Source: DATACN01 sp038215095 (GTDB lineage Bacteria > Actinomycetota > Thermoleophilia > Solirubrobacterales > Thermoleophilaceae). From it: a DNA stretch of 41,924 nucleotides. Below the pieces are notes generated by a model. The model saw nothing but the letters and a program-made list of their open reading frames with translations. It was not told where the DNA came from and did no database searches. The stretch covers positions 1-41,924 of the forward strand of contig JBBQRG010000016.1 of NCBI GenBank assembly GCA_038215095.1, given 5' to 3'. The translations under genes were made by a program, and so were the position numbers. Below are positions 31,800 to 39,861 of this stretch, piece by piece; the stretch's first letter is position 1, and every line of letters starts with the position of its first letter.

Positions 31800-32906
31800 G
31801 TGACGTCCTGCATCACGGGTGCCACCGGTTTCATCGGCGGGCACGTGGCCCGGCTGGAATCGGAAGCGGGAGCCGCTCCCCGCGTGACTTACCGCGACGA
31901 GGCCCGGCTCGAGCGCCTGCGCGGGCTGGACGTCGAGCCGGTGCGGGCCGATGCGCTCGACCGCGCCGCCCTTCGGCGCGCCTTCCGGGGCTGCGAGCTG
32001 GTCTTCCACACGGCGGGCTACGTGGCCTCGCGCCCGGTCCAGCGCGTCTGGGAGGTGAACGCGCTCGCGCCTCGGCTGACCGTGGAGGCTGCGGCGGCGG
32101 AGGGCGTGCGCCGCGTGGTGCTCACTTCGAGCGTTGCCGGCATCGGCCCCTCGCCGCCCGGCGAGGTGAACACCGAGGAGAGCCCGTTTCGGGGCGGCGG
32201 CCTGGGCCTGACCTACGTGGACGCCAAGCACGAGGGAGAGAACGAGGCGCTCGCCGCGGGCGCGCGACTCGGCGTCGAGGTGGTGGTGGTGAACCCGTCG
32301 TACGTGTTCGGCGTGCCGGTGGACACCCAGCAGCCGGGGGAGACCTCCACGCGCATGATCGGCAACTACGTGAGCGGCCGACTACCCGCCGTGGTGGACG
32401 CGGAGACCAACGTGGTGGACGTGCTCGACGTGGCGAAGAGCCACCTGGCCGCGGCCGAGCGCGGCCGCCCCGGCGAGCGCTACATCCTCGGCGGCCACGA
32501 CGTGGGCTGGGTCGAGCTGCTCGAGCGCGTGGCCAGGCTCTCCGGGGTGCGGCATCCGCTGCTCGTGCTGCCGCCGGAGACGGCGGAGGCCGCGCGTCTG
32601 GCCGAGAGCCTGCGGCTGCCGTTTCCGATCTCGCCTGAGGGCGTGGTCCTGATGGCCCAGAACTGGCGCTACTCGTCGCGCAAGGCGCGCCGCGAGCTGG
32701 GCCACCGGCCGCGGCCGCTCGACGACACGCTGCGCGACACCGTGGCCTGGTACGCCGAGCTCGCGCAGCGGGGCGCGCTGGGCGGGGGTCCCTCGCCGAT
32801 GTCGCTGGCCGCGGCGGGCGTGCGGCTTGCCGGGCGCACCGGGATGCTCGGCGGCCTGCGTGTGGCGGGCCGCTACCTCGGCCGGCGCCTGGTGGCCGGC
32901 GGATGA
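31800..32906 (+). CDS. NAD-dependent epimerase/dehydratase (extended SDR, HpnA/dihydroflavonol-reductase-like)
   Basis: 368 residues from the GTG at 31800, at the exact Rossmann start TSCITGATGFIGGHVAR (G7-x2-G10-x2-G13). Longer starts upstream would add a non-family tail. The active site shows Ser in LTSSVAGIG and Tyr-x3-Lys in LTYVDAKHEGE. The C-terminal substrate domain ends in an extension with SRKARRELGHRPRPLDDTL. Relatives act on nucleotide sugars, dihydroflavonols or hopanoid-linked sugars, so the substrate is open. Its last codon overlaps tadA by four bases (ATGA), starting a three-gene operon. Confidence 0.85.
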   Translation: MTSCITGATGFIGGHVARLESEAGAAPRVTYRDEARLERLRGLDVEPVRADALDRAALRRAFRGCELVFHTAGYVASRPVQRVWEVNALAPRLTVEAAAAEGVRRVVLTSSVAGIGPSPPGEVNTEESPFRGGGLGLTYVDAKHEGENEALAAGARLGVEVVVVNPSYVFGVPVDTQQPGETSTRMIGNYVSGRLPAVVDAETNVVDVLDVAKSHLAAAERGRPGERYILGGHDVGWVELLERVARLSGVRHPLLVLPPETAEAARLAESLRLPFPISPEGVVLMAQNWRYSSRKARRELGHRPRPLDDTLRDTVAWYAELAQRGALGGGPSPMSLAAAGVRLAGRTGMLGGLRVAGRYLGRRLVAGG

Positions 32907-33373
32907 GCGCCTTCTTCCCGCGCGACGAGTACTTCATGCGGCTGGCCCTGCGCGAGGCCGAGCGCGCGCTCGAGCATGAGGACGTGCCGATCGGCTGCGT
33001 GGTGGTGCAGGCCGGCGAGGTGGTGGCCGCGGCGCCGAACGAGCGCGAGCTGCGCGGCGATCCGACCGCACATGCCGAGGTGCTGGCGCTGCGCGAGGCG
33101 TCGGAGAAGCTCGGCGGCTGGCGCCTCACCGACGCCGTGCTCTACGTGACGCTCGAGCCGTGCGCGATGTGCGCCGGCGCGATCGTCCTGGCGCGCGTGC
33201 CGCGGGTGGTCTGGGGCGCTCCCGACCCGAAGGCGGGCGCCGCGGGTAGCGTGCTCGACGTGCTGGCCGAGCCCAAGCTCAACCACCGGCCCGAGACCGC
33301 CGGTGGGCTGCTGGCGGAGGAGTCCGCCCTGATGCTTCGCGACTTCTTCGCCACGAGGCGGCCAACCCGGTGA
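32903..33373 (+). CDS. tadA: tRNA-specific adenosine deaminase
   Basis: 156 residues. The cytidine-deaminase-fold zinc site is complete: His57-Ala-Glu59 in AHAEVLAL and Cys87 and Cys90 in LEPCAMCAGAI. The N-terminal block FMRLALREAERA and the VVWGAPDPKAGAAGS block fit TadA. The enzyme converts A34 to inosine in tRNA-Arg(ACG), an essential reaction. The window happens to contain remnants of just that tRNA near 540 and 1345. The ATG overlaps the preceding SDR stop, and the stop overlaps the next GTG, both by four bases. Confidence 0.93.
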   Translation: MSAFFPRDEYFMRLALREAERALEHEDVPIGCVVVQAGEVVAAAPNERELRGDPTAHAEVLALREASEKLGGWRLTDAVLYVTLEPCAMCAGAIVLARVPRVVWGAPDPKAGAAGSVLDVLAEPKLNHRPETAGGLLAEESALMLRDFFATRRPTR

Positions 33374-34137
33374 GCGCGCGCCGCGGCATCTTCGTCGCGC
33401 CGTTCGAGGAGCTGTCGGAGCCCGCGCTCGTCGCGGAGCTGGCGGCGCGCGCCGAGGACCGCGGCCTCGACGGCTTCTTCCTCTGGGACCACGTGCAGTA
33501 CCGGGCGCCGGTGCGGGCGCTGGCCGATCCCTGGATCACGCTCGCGGCGGTGGCGGCCGCCACGCGACGCCTCGTGATCGGGCCGCTCGTCACGCCCCTG
33601 CCGCGCCGCCGGCCGCACAAGCTCGCTCGCGAGACGGTGACGCTCGACCGCCTGAGCGGTGGCCGGCTCGTGCTGGGCGTGGGCCTCGGCAGCGACCGCA
33701 GCGGCGAGTTCGACCCCGTCCGCTTCGGCGAGGAGGGCGACCCCAAGGCGCGGGCGCGGCTGCTCGACGAAGGCCTCGAGCGCCTGCTGCGCTACTGGGG
33801 CGGCGAGTTTGAGCCCGCGCCCATGCAGCAACCGCGCATCCCGGTCTGGGTGGCGTCGCGCTGGCCCAGCCGGCGCCCGCTGCGCAGGGCCGCGCGCTTC
33901 GACGGCCTCTTCCCGATCGACCTGCCGGACCCCGAGGCGCTGACCGTGCTGGCCGAGGAGGTCCGGCAGCTGCGCGGCCCGGCTTCCGGGCCGTTCGAGC
34001 TGGTGGTCACCAACCCGCCGGGCACCGACCCGGCGCCCTGGGAGGCAGCGGGCGCGACCTGGTGCCCCACCGGCTTCGGCCCCCAGCCCACCCGGGCGGA
34101 GGTCGAGCGGGCCATCGACGAGGCGCCGGTCCGCTAG
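33370..34137 (+). CDS. LLM-class (F420-type) oxidoreductase
   Basis: 255 residues from the GTG that overlaps the tadA stop. The luciferase-like barrel starts GIFVAPFEELSEPALVAELAARAEDRGLDGFFLWDH and continues with LDRLSGGRLVLGVGLGSD. It is a shorter and more divergent member than the one at 24858: the C-terminal part is short, and the segment ELVVTNPPGTDPAPWEAAGATW is clade-specific. F420 or FMN use is inferred from the family. Operon position after tadA is probably fortuitous for function. Confidence 0.83.
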   Translation: MSARRGIFVAPFEELSEPALVAELAARAEDRGLDGFFLWDHVQYRAPVRALADPWITLAAVAAATRRLVIGPLVTPLPRRRPHKLARETVTLDRLSGGRLVLGVGLGSDRSGEFDPVRFGEEGDPKARARLLDEGLERLLRYWGGEFEPAPMQQPRIPVWVASRWPSRRPLRRAARFDGLFPIDLPDPEALTVLAEEVRQLRGPASGPFELVVTNPPGTDPAPWEAAGATWCPTGFGPQPTRAEVERAIDEAPVR

Positions 34138-34192
34138 GGCGGGGCCCCTCCGCGGTCAAGCCGGGCCGCGCGGGCGTCGATAGCCAGAGGGC

Positions 34193-35851
34193 ATGTCCCG
34201 CCCCCGGCGCACGCTCGTCACGCTCTTGGCCGTGGTGCTCGGCTGCCTGGCCGCGGCACCCTGGCAGGCGTTCGCACAGGTCGTGACCGTGACCGTGCCG
34301 AAGTCACTCGACCGCGCTCCCGCGGGCTTCTCGCTCACCCCGCGCCAGGCGCTGCGGGCGGCGCAGCGGCGGCCGGAGCTCGCGCGCGAGCGCCGCGAGC
34401 ACCCCGGACTGCGCCCGAAGGTGGTGATCCCGCAGTACTTCGGCGACCGCCGCTACGAGGTCGCCTACCGCGAGCGGGGCAAGGTCCTGGTGGACGTGCA
34501 CGTCTCGGCGCGCAGCGGCCGGGTGATCGAGCTCTGGACGGGACCGCAGGCCGACAACCTGCTCGCGCGCGGCTACGACCCGCCGATCGGGCGCTCGCTG
34601 AACAAGCTCTACGTCTGGTTGCCGCTGGCGCTGCTGTTCCTGGCTCCGTTCTTCGACCCGCGCCGCCCGCTGCGCCTGCTTCACCTCGACCTGCTGGTGC
34701 TGTTGGGCTTCGGCCTCTCGCAGATCTTCTTCAACCGCGGGGACGTGCAGCTGTCGGTGCCGCTCGTGTACCCGCTGCTGGCCTACCTGCTCGCGCGCAT
34801 GCTCCACCTCGGCCTGCGGCGATCGCGCGCGCCGGCCGGACCGCTGCTGCCGCGCGCCGCTCCCCGCCTGCTGCTGATCGGGCTCGTGCTGCTGGTGGCC
34901 TTCCGCGTGGGGCTGAACGCGGTGGACTCGCACACGGTCGACGTGGGCCAGGCCAGCGTGTTCGGCGCCGATCGGATTCAGCACGGCGAGGACCTCTACG
35001 CGCGCGGGAACAAGGAGGACACCTACGGCCCGCTGATGTACCTGGCCTATGTCCCCTTCGAGGCGCTCTTCCCCGACGACGGCCCCGGTGGCTACGAGCA
35101 CGCGGCACGCGCCGCCGCGATCAGCTTCGACCTGCTCACGATCGCCGGGCTGATGCTTCTGGGCACGCGGCTGCGGAGGGGCCGCGACGGCCGTGTGCTG
35201 GGGCTGACGATGGCCTACGCCTGGGCGGCCTACCCGTTCACGCTCTACGCGCTGCAGGCCAACACCAACGACGCGCTGATCGCCGCCCTGCTGGTTGCCG
35301 TGCTGCTGGCCATGCGATCGCCTCCGCTGCGCGGGCTGCTGCTGGGCGTGGCCACGGCAGCCAAGTTCGCCCCGCTCGTGCTGGCGCCGCTGGTGGCCCG
35401 CGGCCTGGGCGGCCGCCGCCCGCGCGACCTCGCGCTGTTCGCCGCCGCCTTCGCGGGCAGCGTGGCGCTGGCCGTGTTCGCATACCTGCCCGACGGCGGC
35501 CTGCGCGAGTTCTGGGATACAAGTCTCGGCTACCAGCTCGGCCGTGCCTCACCCTTCTCGCTGTGGGGCCTATTCCCGTCCCTGGGCTGGGCACAGGATC
35601 TCGTGAAGCTGGGCGCTGCGCTGCTCACGGCAGCCGTCTTCTTCGTGCCGCGAGAGCGCAACCTGACCCAGCTCGCGGCGCTGGGCGCGGCGGTGGTGAT
35701 CGCCGTCGAGCTGACCGCCACGCACTGGTTCTACTTCTACATCGTGTGGTTCACGCCGCTCGTGCTGCCCGCGATCTTTGCCGCCTATGATCTTGCGCCA
35801 GGCCGAAGCCTGTCGCTGAGAAGCGCCGGACTCCGCTCCGACACGCCCTGA
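34193..35851 (+). CDS. PepSY-like domain fused to a GT87-type (DUF2029) polytopic membrane protein
   Basis: 552 residues. After a signal/anchor helix (about residues 7-29), a soluble stretch (about 46-128) resembles a PepSY-type domain: LTPRQALRAAQRRPEL, then PQYFGDRRYEVAYRERGKVLVDVHVSARSGRVIELWTG. A large membrane part with about ten helices follows, carrying the GT87-like VDSHTVDVGQASVFGADRI loop, the Gly-Pro-Leu loop TYGPLMYLAY, and NTNDALIAALL. GT87 enzymes use polyprenyl-phosphate sugars outside the membrane, mostly in mycobacteria. The fusion is notable; activity is inferred. The gene stands 55 bp after the LLM gene. Confidence 0.75.
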   Translation: MSRPRRTLVTLLAVVLGCLAAAPWQAFAQVVTVTVPKSLDRAPAGFSLTPRQALRAAQRRPELARERREHPGLRPKVVIPQYFGDRRYEVAYRERGKVLVDVHVSARSGRVIELWTGPQADNLLARGYDPPIGRSLNKLYVWLPLALLFLAPFFDPRRPLRLLHLDLLVLLGFGLSQIFFNRGDVQLSVPLVYPLLAYLLARMLHLGLRRSRAPAGPLLPRAAPRLLLIGLVLLVAFRVGLNAVDSHTVDVGQASVFGADRIQHGEDLYARGNKEDTYGPLMYLAYVPFEALFPDDGPGGYEHAARAAAISFDLLTIAGLMLLGTRLRRGRDGRVLGLTMAYAWAAYPFTLYALQANTNDALIAALLVAVLLAMRSPPLRGLLLGVATAAKFAPLVLAPLVARGLGGRRPRDLALFAAAFAGSVALAVFAYLPDGGLREFWDTSLGYQLGRASPFSLWGLFPSLGWAQDLVKLGAALLTAAVFFVPRERNLTQLAALGAAVVIAVELTATHWFYFYIVWFTPLVLPAIFAAYDLAPGRSLSLRSAGLRSDTP

Positions 35852-35859
35852 AGCAAAGA

Positions 35860-36405
35860 GTGAGCCGGAGTCCCCCCGCTCGCGCAGTAACAACAATGGC
35901 CGCTCTTCTGCAGCGATTCATCGCGCTCGAGAACGTCGTTCACCGCCTGTTGGTGCGCCACAGCGTCTCGGCGCTGCGGATCACAGTGGGAGCGACATTC
36001 CTCGGCTTCGGGGTGCTCAAGTACTTCCCGGGTGTGAGCCCGGCCGAGCGCCTGGCCACCGACACCACCAACGTCCTGTTTCTGGGACTGGTCCCGCCCG
36101 ACGTCGCGATCGTGGTCATCGCGACGATGGAGTGCTTCATCGGAGTCTGCTTCCTGATCGGCACAGGGCCCTTGATGCGCGTTGCGATCTGGGTCCTGGC
36201 GGCGCAGTTCGTGGGGATCCTGTCGCCGCTCGTCATCGAGCCGGGGACCCTGTTCTCGGGACCGCATCACGCACCGACGCTCGAGGGCCAGTACGTGCTC
36301 AAGGACATCATCCTGGTCGCGGCTGGGATGGTGATCGCCGCCGGCACGTTCCGCGGCGGCAAGATGGTCCGCGACGAGCCCGAGGCCTACCGGGTGACCT
36401 CCTAG
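35860..36405 (+). CDS. DoxX-like four-helix membrane protein
   Basis: 181 residues from the GTG at 35860, or 169 from the ATG at 35896, which starts MAALLQRFIALENVV and is likely the true one. Four hydrophobic helices alternate with short loops; the first holds ALRITVGATFLGFGVLKYFPG, like DoxX/DUF417-type proteins. A third helix includes ECFIGVCFLIG. DoxX relatives are linked to quinone, thiosulfate or redox stress, but no function is established here. It follows the GT87-like gene by eight bases and is the last gene before the tRNA-Ser. Confidence 0.72.
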   Translation: MSRSPPARAVTTMAALLQRFIALENVVHRLLVRHSVSALRITVGATFLGFGVLKYFPGVSPAERLATDTTNVLFLGLVPPDVAIVVIATMECFIGVCFLIGTGPLMRVAIWVLAAQFVGILSPLVIEPGTLFSGPHHAPTLEGQYVLKDIILVAAGMVIAAGTFRGGKMVRDEPEAYRVTS

Positions 36406-36428
36406 CCCGTGCCTATGATCTCGCCAGG

Positions 36429-36443
36429 CAGGCTCTAAGCCTG
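36429..36443 (+). terminator. Hairpin between DoxX-like gene and tRNA-Ser
   Basis: CAGGCT-CTA-AGCCTG is a 6-bp stem with a 3-base loop, 24 bases after the DoxX-like stop and six bases before the tRNA. It could end that transcript. A TATGAT at 36414-36419 just upstream may be the -10 box of the tRNA gene, but no convincing -35 box is at normal spacing. Confidence 0.35.
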
Positions 36444-36448
36444 ACCCC

Positions 36449-36537
36449 GGAGGGGTGCCGGAGTGGTTGAACGGGGCGGTCTCGAAAACCGTTGGCCGTC
36501 GCAAGGCGGCTCGTGGGTTCGAATCCCACCCCCTCCG
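36449..36537 (+). tRNA. tRNA-Ser(CGA)
   Basis: An 89-base class II tRNA. Acceptor GGAGGGG pairs with CCCCTCC at the 3' end; the anticodon loop is CTCGAAA with anticodon CGA; a long variable arm (GGCCGTCGCAAGGCGGC region) is as expected for serine; the T-arm is GTGGG-TTCGAAT-CCCAC. The discriminator is G and CCA is not encoded. Immediately downstream and convergent is a tyrosine integrase gene, so this tRNA is very likely the attachment site of the element that follows. The gene is intact, meaning the element supplied or preserved the 3' end. Confidence 0.95.
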
Positions 36538-36589
36538 CTTGTAGGGCCCTGATCCCGCTCCCAGAGCGGAATTGCGAGCCCTCCGAGGG

Positions 36590-36629
36590 CCGGTGCCCGA
36601 GGGCCTCGGTCGGCCCCTCTGGGCACCGG
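36590..36629. terminator. Large hairpin between tRNA-Ser and the integrase gene
   Basis: CCGGTGCCC at 36590-36598 and GGGCACCGG at 36621-36629 form a perfect 9-bp outer stem. The loop holds an inner partial stem (GAGGGCC with GGCCCCTC). It lies between the convergent tRNA and integrase genes, inside the presumed att region. It may terminate the integrase operon (no T-tract seen) or be a structured att arm. Confidence 0.45.
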
Positions 36630-36675
36630 CAAGCCCCCTGTTTGTGCAGCGCAGCGCAGCGCACGTGCAGCGCAG

Positions 36676-37836
36676 TCATTCGCCTGCCGCCTTGATAGAC
36701 CGCTCGAGGTAGGCATCCAGCAGCCCCGCCGCCGCCTCCTCAGAGCCTGGGAACAAATGCCCGTAGCGGTCCAGGGTGATGGTGATCGAGGCGTGGCCCA
36801 TGAAGGTCGATAGCGCCTTTGCGTTCACGCCGGCCGCGATCATCAGCGACGCGAAGGTGTGGCGGCAGTCGTGGAGGCCGATCGGCTCGAGCTTTGCCGC
36901 TTTCCAGACGCGAACCGCTCGCTGGCTGACCGACTGGTTCGAGAACGGCCGCGCCCCGTCGGTCCCAAAGAAGAGGTGCCCTCTCTTCCCGCGAGCGAGG
37001 CGCTGCTCGGCCAGGTGGCGGCGCAGCACGCGCGCGATCGGCACGGTGCGGGCTCCCGCGCGGCTCTTGGGGGCCACCCGTCCGGCCTTGGGATCCCAGC
37101 TCCAGCGCACCCGGATGACGTTGCGCTCAAGGTCCACCAGCTCGTCGGGTAGCGCTTGCAGCTCGCCCGACCGCAGCCCGGCGTACATGGCGGTCGCCCA
37201 CAGCGCCCGGTCCGAGGGCGGCAGGGCGGCGATCAGCTGCTCGGCCTCGGCGGGCGAGGCGATGCGCTCACGACGGCCGCGCACAGCCGGCAGCTGGACG
37301 CCGCTGGTGGGGTTCACGGCTACTTCGTCGAGCGCGAGCGCTTGTCGGTAGATCGCCCGCAGCGGCATCAGTGCGTTCCGGATGGTGCTGGCGCTGAGGC
37401 CGTCGGCCATCATCGCGTTCACCAGCCGCTGGACGTCCGAGCGGCGGATGTCGCTGAGGCGATGGGGTCCCAACCTGGGGAGGAGGCGGTCGCGTAGCGC
37501 CTGCTCGTAGCCGCGCAGGGCGGAGGGCTTGTAGGCATCACCCGAGCGGTTGAGCACGAGTCCCGCCTTGGCGGACTGAAGCCAGTCCTCGGCCGCCCGG
37601 CTGAGAGTCGGGGAGGCCTCGGCGCGCAGGGTGCCTCGCCTGAGCGCGACGTCGGCGTCGTGGCGCCAGCTCTTCGCGGCGCCCGGGGTGGGGAAGGTCT
37701 TCGAGATTCGCTTTCGGTCGCGCGGACTCCACACCTGCGCTTGGTAGGTCGGCGAGCACCGACAGCGGCCACCCTTACGCGCTGGACAGCCGCGCGCGTG
37801 TCGAACTGCGATGCCCTCAGGCCGGCGCGGGCTCAC
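36676..37836 (-). CDS. int: Tyrosine recombinase (phage/ICE-type integrase)
   Basis: 386 residues. Catalytic residues are visible: Arg222 (YAGLRSGEL), His322-x2-Arg325 (LHDCRHTFAS), His348 (MGHASI) and nucleophile Tyr358 (LDRYGH). The central SAM-like core-binding domain runs about residues 75-180. The N-terminus has a Cys-rich start (CPARKGGRCRC), common in actinobacterial integrases, and an AP2-like arm-binding segment (YQAQVWSPRDRKRISKTF). The GTG start overlaps the stop of the excisionase gene by four bases (GTGA). It faces tRNA-Ser(CGA), 138 bases away, so it probably integrates the element there. Confidence 0.93.
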   Translation of the reverse strand: MSPRRPEGIAVRHARGCPARKGGRCRCSPTYQAQVWSPRDRKRISKTFPTPGAAKSWRHDADVALRRGTLRAEASPTLSRAAEDWLQSAKAGLVLNRSGDAYKPSALRGYEQALRDRLLPRLGPHRLSDIRRSDVQRLVNAMMADGLSASTIRNALMPLRAIYRQALALDEVAVNPTSGVQLPAVRGRRERIASPAEAEQLIAALPPSDRALWATAMYAGLRSGELQALPDELVDLERNVIRVRWSWDPKAGRVAPKSRAGARTVPIARVLRRHLAEQRLARGKRGHLFFGTDGARPFSNQSVSQRAVRVWKAAKLEPIGLHDCRHTFASLMIAAGVNAKALSTFMGHASITITLDRYGHLFPGSEEAAAGLLDAYLERSIKAAGE

Positions 37837-38084
37837 GAGACCCTCCCCTGGAGGCGCCCGTCCTGCGCCAGGTCGACCGCGAGGTCGGCGTTCTCCTCAA
37901 GCCAGCGCTCGAGCTCGCGGATCGGGAACAGGCGAAGCTTGCCGCGTCGGATCACGCGCAACTCGGGCTGGGCGTGGCGCTCGAACGAGTTGAGCGACAT
38001 GCCGAGCGCCTCGGCCGCCTCCGGCTTGCTCAGCGCGAGCCTCGGCGCCGCTCGCCGGAGTCGCGCGGTGGTCTCGATGGCCAT
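37833..38084 (-). CDS. xis: Excisionase-like helix-turn-helix protein
   Basis: 83 residues from the ATG at 38084. The core LALSKPEAAEALGMSLNSFERHAQPELRVIRRGKLRLFPIRELERWLEE is a MerR/excisionase-type HTH with a wing, like many AICE Xis proteins. Both ends overlap neighbours by short ATGA/GTGA junctions, so it is co-translated with the coupling ATPase upstream and the integrase downstream. The likely role is to bind att arms and direct the integrase to excision; this is inferred from size, fold and position. Confidence 0.82.
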   Translation of the reverse strand: MAIETTARLRRAAPRLALSKPEAAEALGMSLNSFERHAQPELRVIRRGKLRLFPIRELERWLEENADLAVDLAQDGRLQGRVS

Positions 38085-39715
38085 CAGGCTGCCCTCTGGT
38101 TGCGCTTGACGGGATGGTCGGCTGGAAGCACGTCGACGGTCTCGACGCGGTGGGGATTCTTCTCGATCAGCAGCATGCGCCCGACTCCGAAGCCCTTGAT
38201 CTGGTCGGGGGAGACTATGAACTCGCGCCCGCGGTGCTTGGTGCCCATGCCCGACTCGCGCGGGAAGGGCGCCCTGCCGCGTAGGGCGTTGTCGTCGGTC
38301 TGGAACGTGTGCACCCACACTTCCTCGGTCCCGGCCAGGCCGGCGACGAGCTCGGCGGAGGATGGGTTGTTCTGGCGGCCGGCGAGCACCCATTCGACGT
38401 TGCCGACGATCTGCTCGTCAAAGCCCTCGTCGACGCGGCGCAGGTCGGCCAGCTCCTGGGTGGCGAGCATCAGCGACAGCCCGGCCGAGCGCGCGCGTTG
38501 GAAGAGGCCGGCGACCTGGTCGCCGTCGAGGCCCGAGAACTCGTCGATGGCAACGACGGCGGGCCGGCGCTGGCCCGGTCCCGCCTCGATGGCGCCGCAG
38601 ACGGTCTTGAGGTCCTGGATTGCCATGTTGCCGATCAGCTTCGCGGTCTGGCCGTACCTCGAGGAGTTGAGGCTGAACAGGACCACCGCCCCTCCCTCGA
38701 TCACCGAGACGAGGTCGATCTCGTCGCCGTCAACGCCGGGCGTCAGCAGATCTCCGTGGCCACCTTCGACAAGCAGTGCAAGGCGGTCGGCGAGGCCGCG
38801 CAGGTCTCGGGTCTGGTCGTTGGTCAGCCTTGAGAGGTAGGTCCCGATCTCGCCGGCCGCCGTCTCGTCTTCGAGCTCCCGCAGGTGCATCGCCAGCTCT
38901 GCTGGGTCGAGCAGCCGGATCACGGTCCGTAGGTGCCGGGCCGCAGGGCGGTCCTCCAGTGCCCGGAAGAGGTTGAGCAAGTAGCGCTCATACATCGCCT
39001 GGTAGTGCCGCTCGGTGAACTGCTCGCTCGCGATCAGCTTGTCCTTCAGCTCACTGCGATCTCCGCGGGCGAGCGGGTTCCACCGGTCGCCTCCCTCGAG
39101 CGTCCAGCGGTAGAACGGCCGCCCGGCGGCGTCGGCCTCCGCTTCGAGCCTTCGTTCGAGCAGCTGGTCTCCCTTCATGTCGATCACCACAGCTCCGAGG
39201 CCGGCGTCGATGTGCCGCCCAAGGCACCACATCAGCGCATTCGACTTGCCGCTGCCCGAGGCACCGAGCAGTAGCCCGTGGCGGCCGGACGTCCCGCCGA
39301 AACGCACGCTGACGGGCCTGCCTCGGGTGCCGAATCCCAGCAGGAACTCGCGATCCGTAGCGACCTGGCCGCTATTGGCCCGGGCGCGACGCCACCGAGC
39401 GGCGATCATCTCCACCGGTCCGACCGCTCCGCGAACCCGGCGTCGGGCGTCGCCGCCGCTCTCACGATCACGGCGTTCATCGGTGAACGTCCACCACGTC
39501 GTCAAGACGCCACCAGAGCCGATCGCGATCGTCCAGCTTGCAAACACGCCACCCACCGCGATCGAAAGGGCCCCGGCAAAGGTCATGGGCAGCGCCCACG
39601 TCCAACGCAGGTTCGCGTGGACAAGTGCTACCCGCGCCACAAGCGCTACGCCGACGCCGATGACCAATCCGACCAACGCCTCCTGGAGATGGGCGATAAG
39701 CGGGGTAGAAGCCAT
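38084..39715 (-). CDS. FtsK/VirD4-like coupling ATPase of a conjugative element
   Basis: 543 residues. Two membrane helices (about residues 14-33 and 39-68) precede a cytosolic motor domain. Walker A is GASGSGKSN (151-159) and Walker B is AVVAIDEFSGL (386-396). Other family blocks are VVIDMKGDQLLERRL, WNPLARGD, GAVVLFSLNSSRYG and LMLATQELADL. This is the type IV coupling protein/TraD branch, which pumps DNA to the recipient. The stop overlaps the xis start (ATGA). Gene order ATPase-xis-int is that of small actinobacterial conjugative elements. The 146 bp between this start and the ImmA gene would hold its promoter. Confidence 0.85.
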   Translation of the reverse strand: MASTPLIAHLQEALVGLVIGVGVALVARVALVHANLRWTWALPMTFAGALSIAVGGVFASWTIAIGSGGVLTTWWTFTDERRDRESGGDARRRVRGAVGPVEMIAARWRRARANSGQVATDREFLLGFGTRGRPVSVRFGGTSGRHGLLLGASGSGKSNALMWCLGRHIDAGLGAVVIDMKGDQLLERRLEAEADAAGRPFYRWTLEGGDRWNPLARGDRSELKDKLIASEQFTERHYQAMYERYLLNLFRALEDRPAARHLRTVIRLLDPAELAMHLRELEDETAAGEIGTYLSRLTNDQTRDLRGLADRLALLVEGGHGDLLTPGVDGDEIDLVSVIEGGAVVLFSLNSSRYGQTAKLIGNMAIQDLKTVCGAIEAGPGQRRPAVVAIDEFSGLDGDQVAGLFQRARSAGLSLMLATQELADLRRVDEGFDEQIVGNVEWVLAGRQNNPSSAELVAGLAGTEEVWVHTFQTDDNALRGRAPFPRESGMGTKHRGREFIVSPDQIKGFGVGRMLLIEKNPHRVETVDVLPADHPVKRNQRAA

Positions 39716-39861
39716 CTCATCTTCTTGGTGCCGACCAGGCCCAGATGGACCCCACGACTCTCACCACGTGATAAAGGCCTTCAAGACGGACCACCGCCCC
39801 TTTGGGCTGCGACAGCTCGTCGGCACGGCTGCTTGCGCGCGAAAGCCGCAGTCCCCGCACC

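Noticed and set aside
36646..36675. GCAGCGCA-type short tandem repeats as a CRISPR or iteron array
   Set aside because: Units are only about five to six bases, few and irregular, without spacers.
36413..36679. Minus-strand frame with VGFEPTSRLATANG across tRNA-Ser
   Set aside because: Antisense artefact of the tRNA gene; no promoter, RBS or family match.
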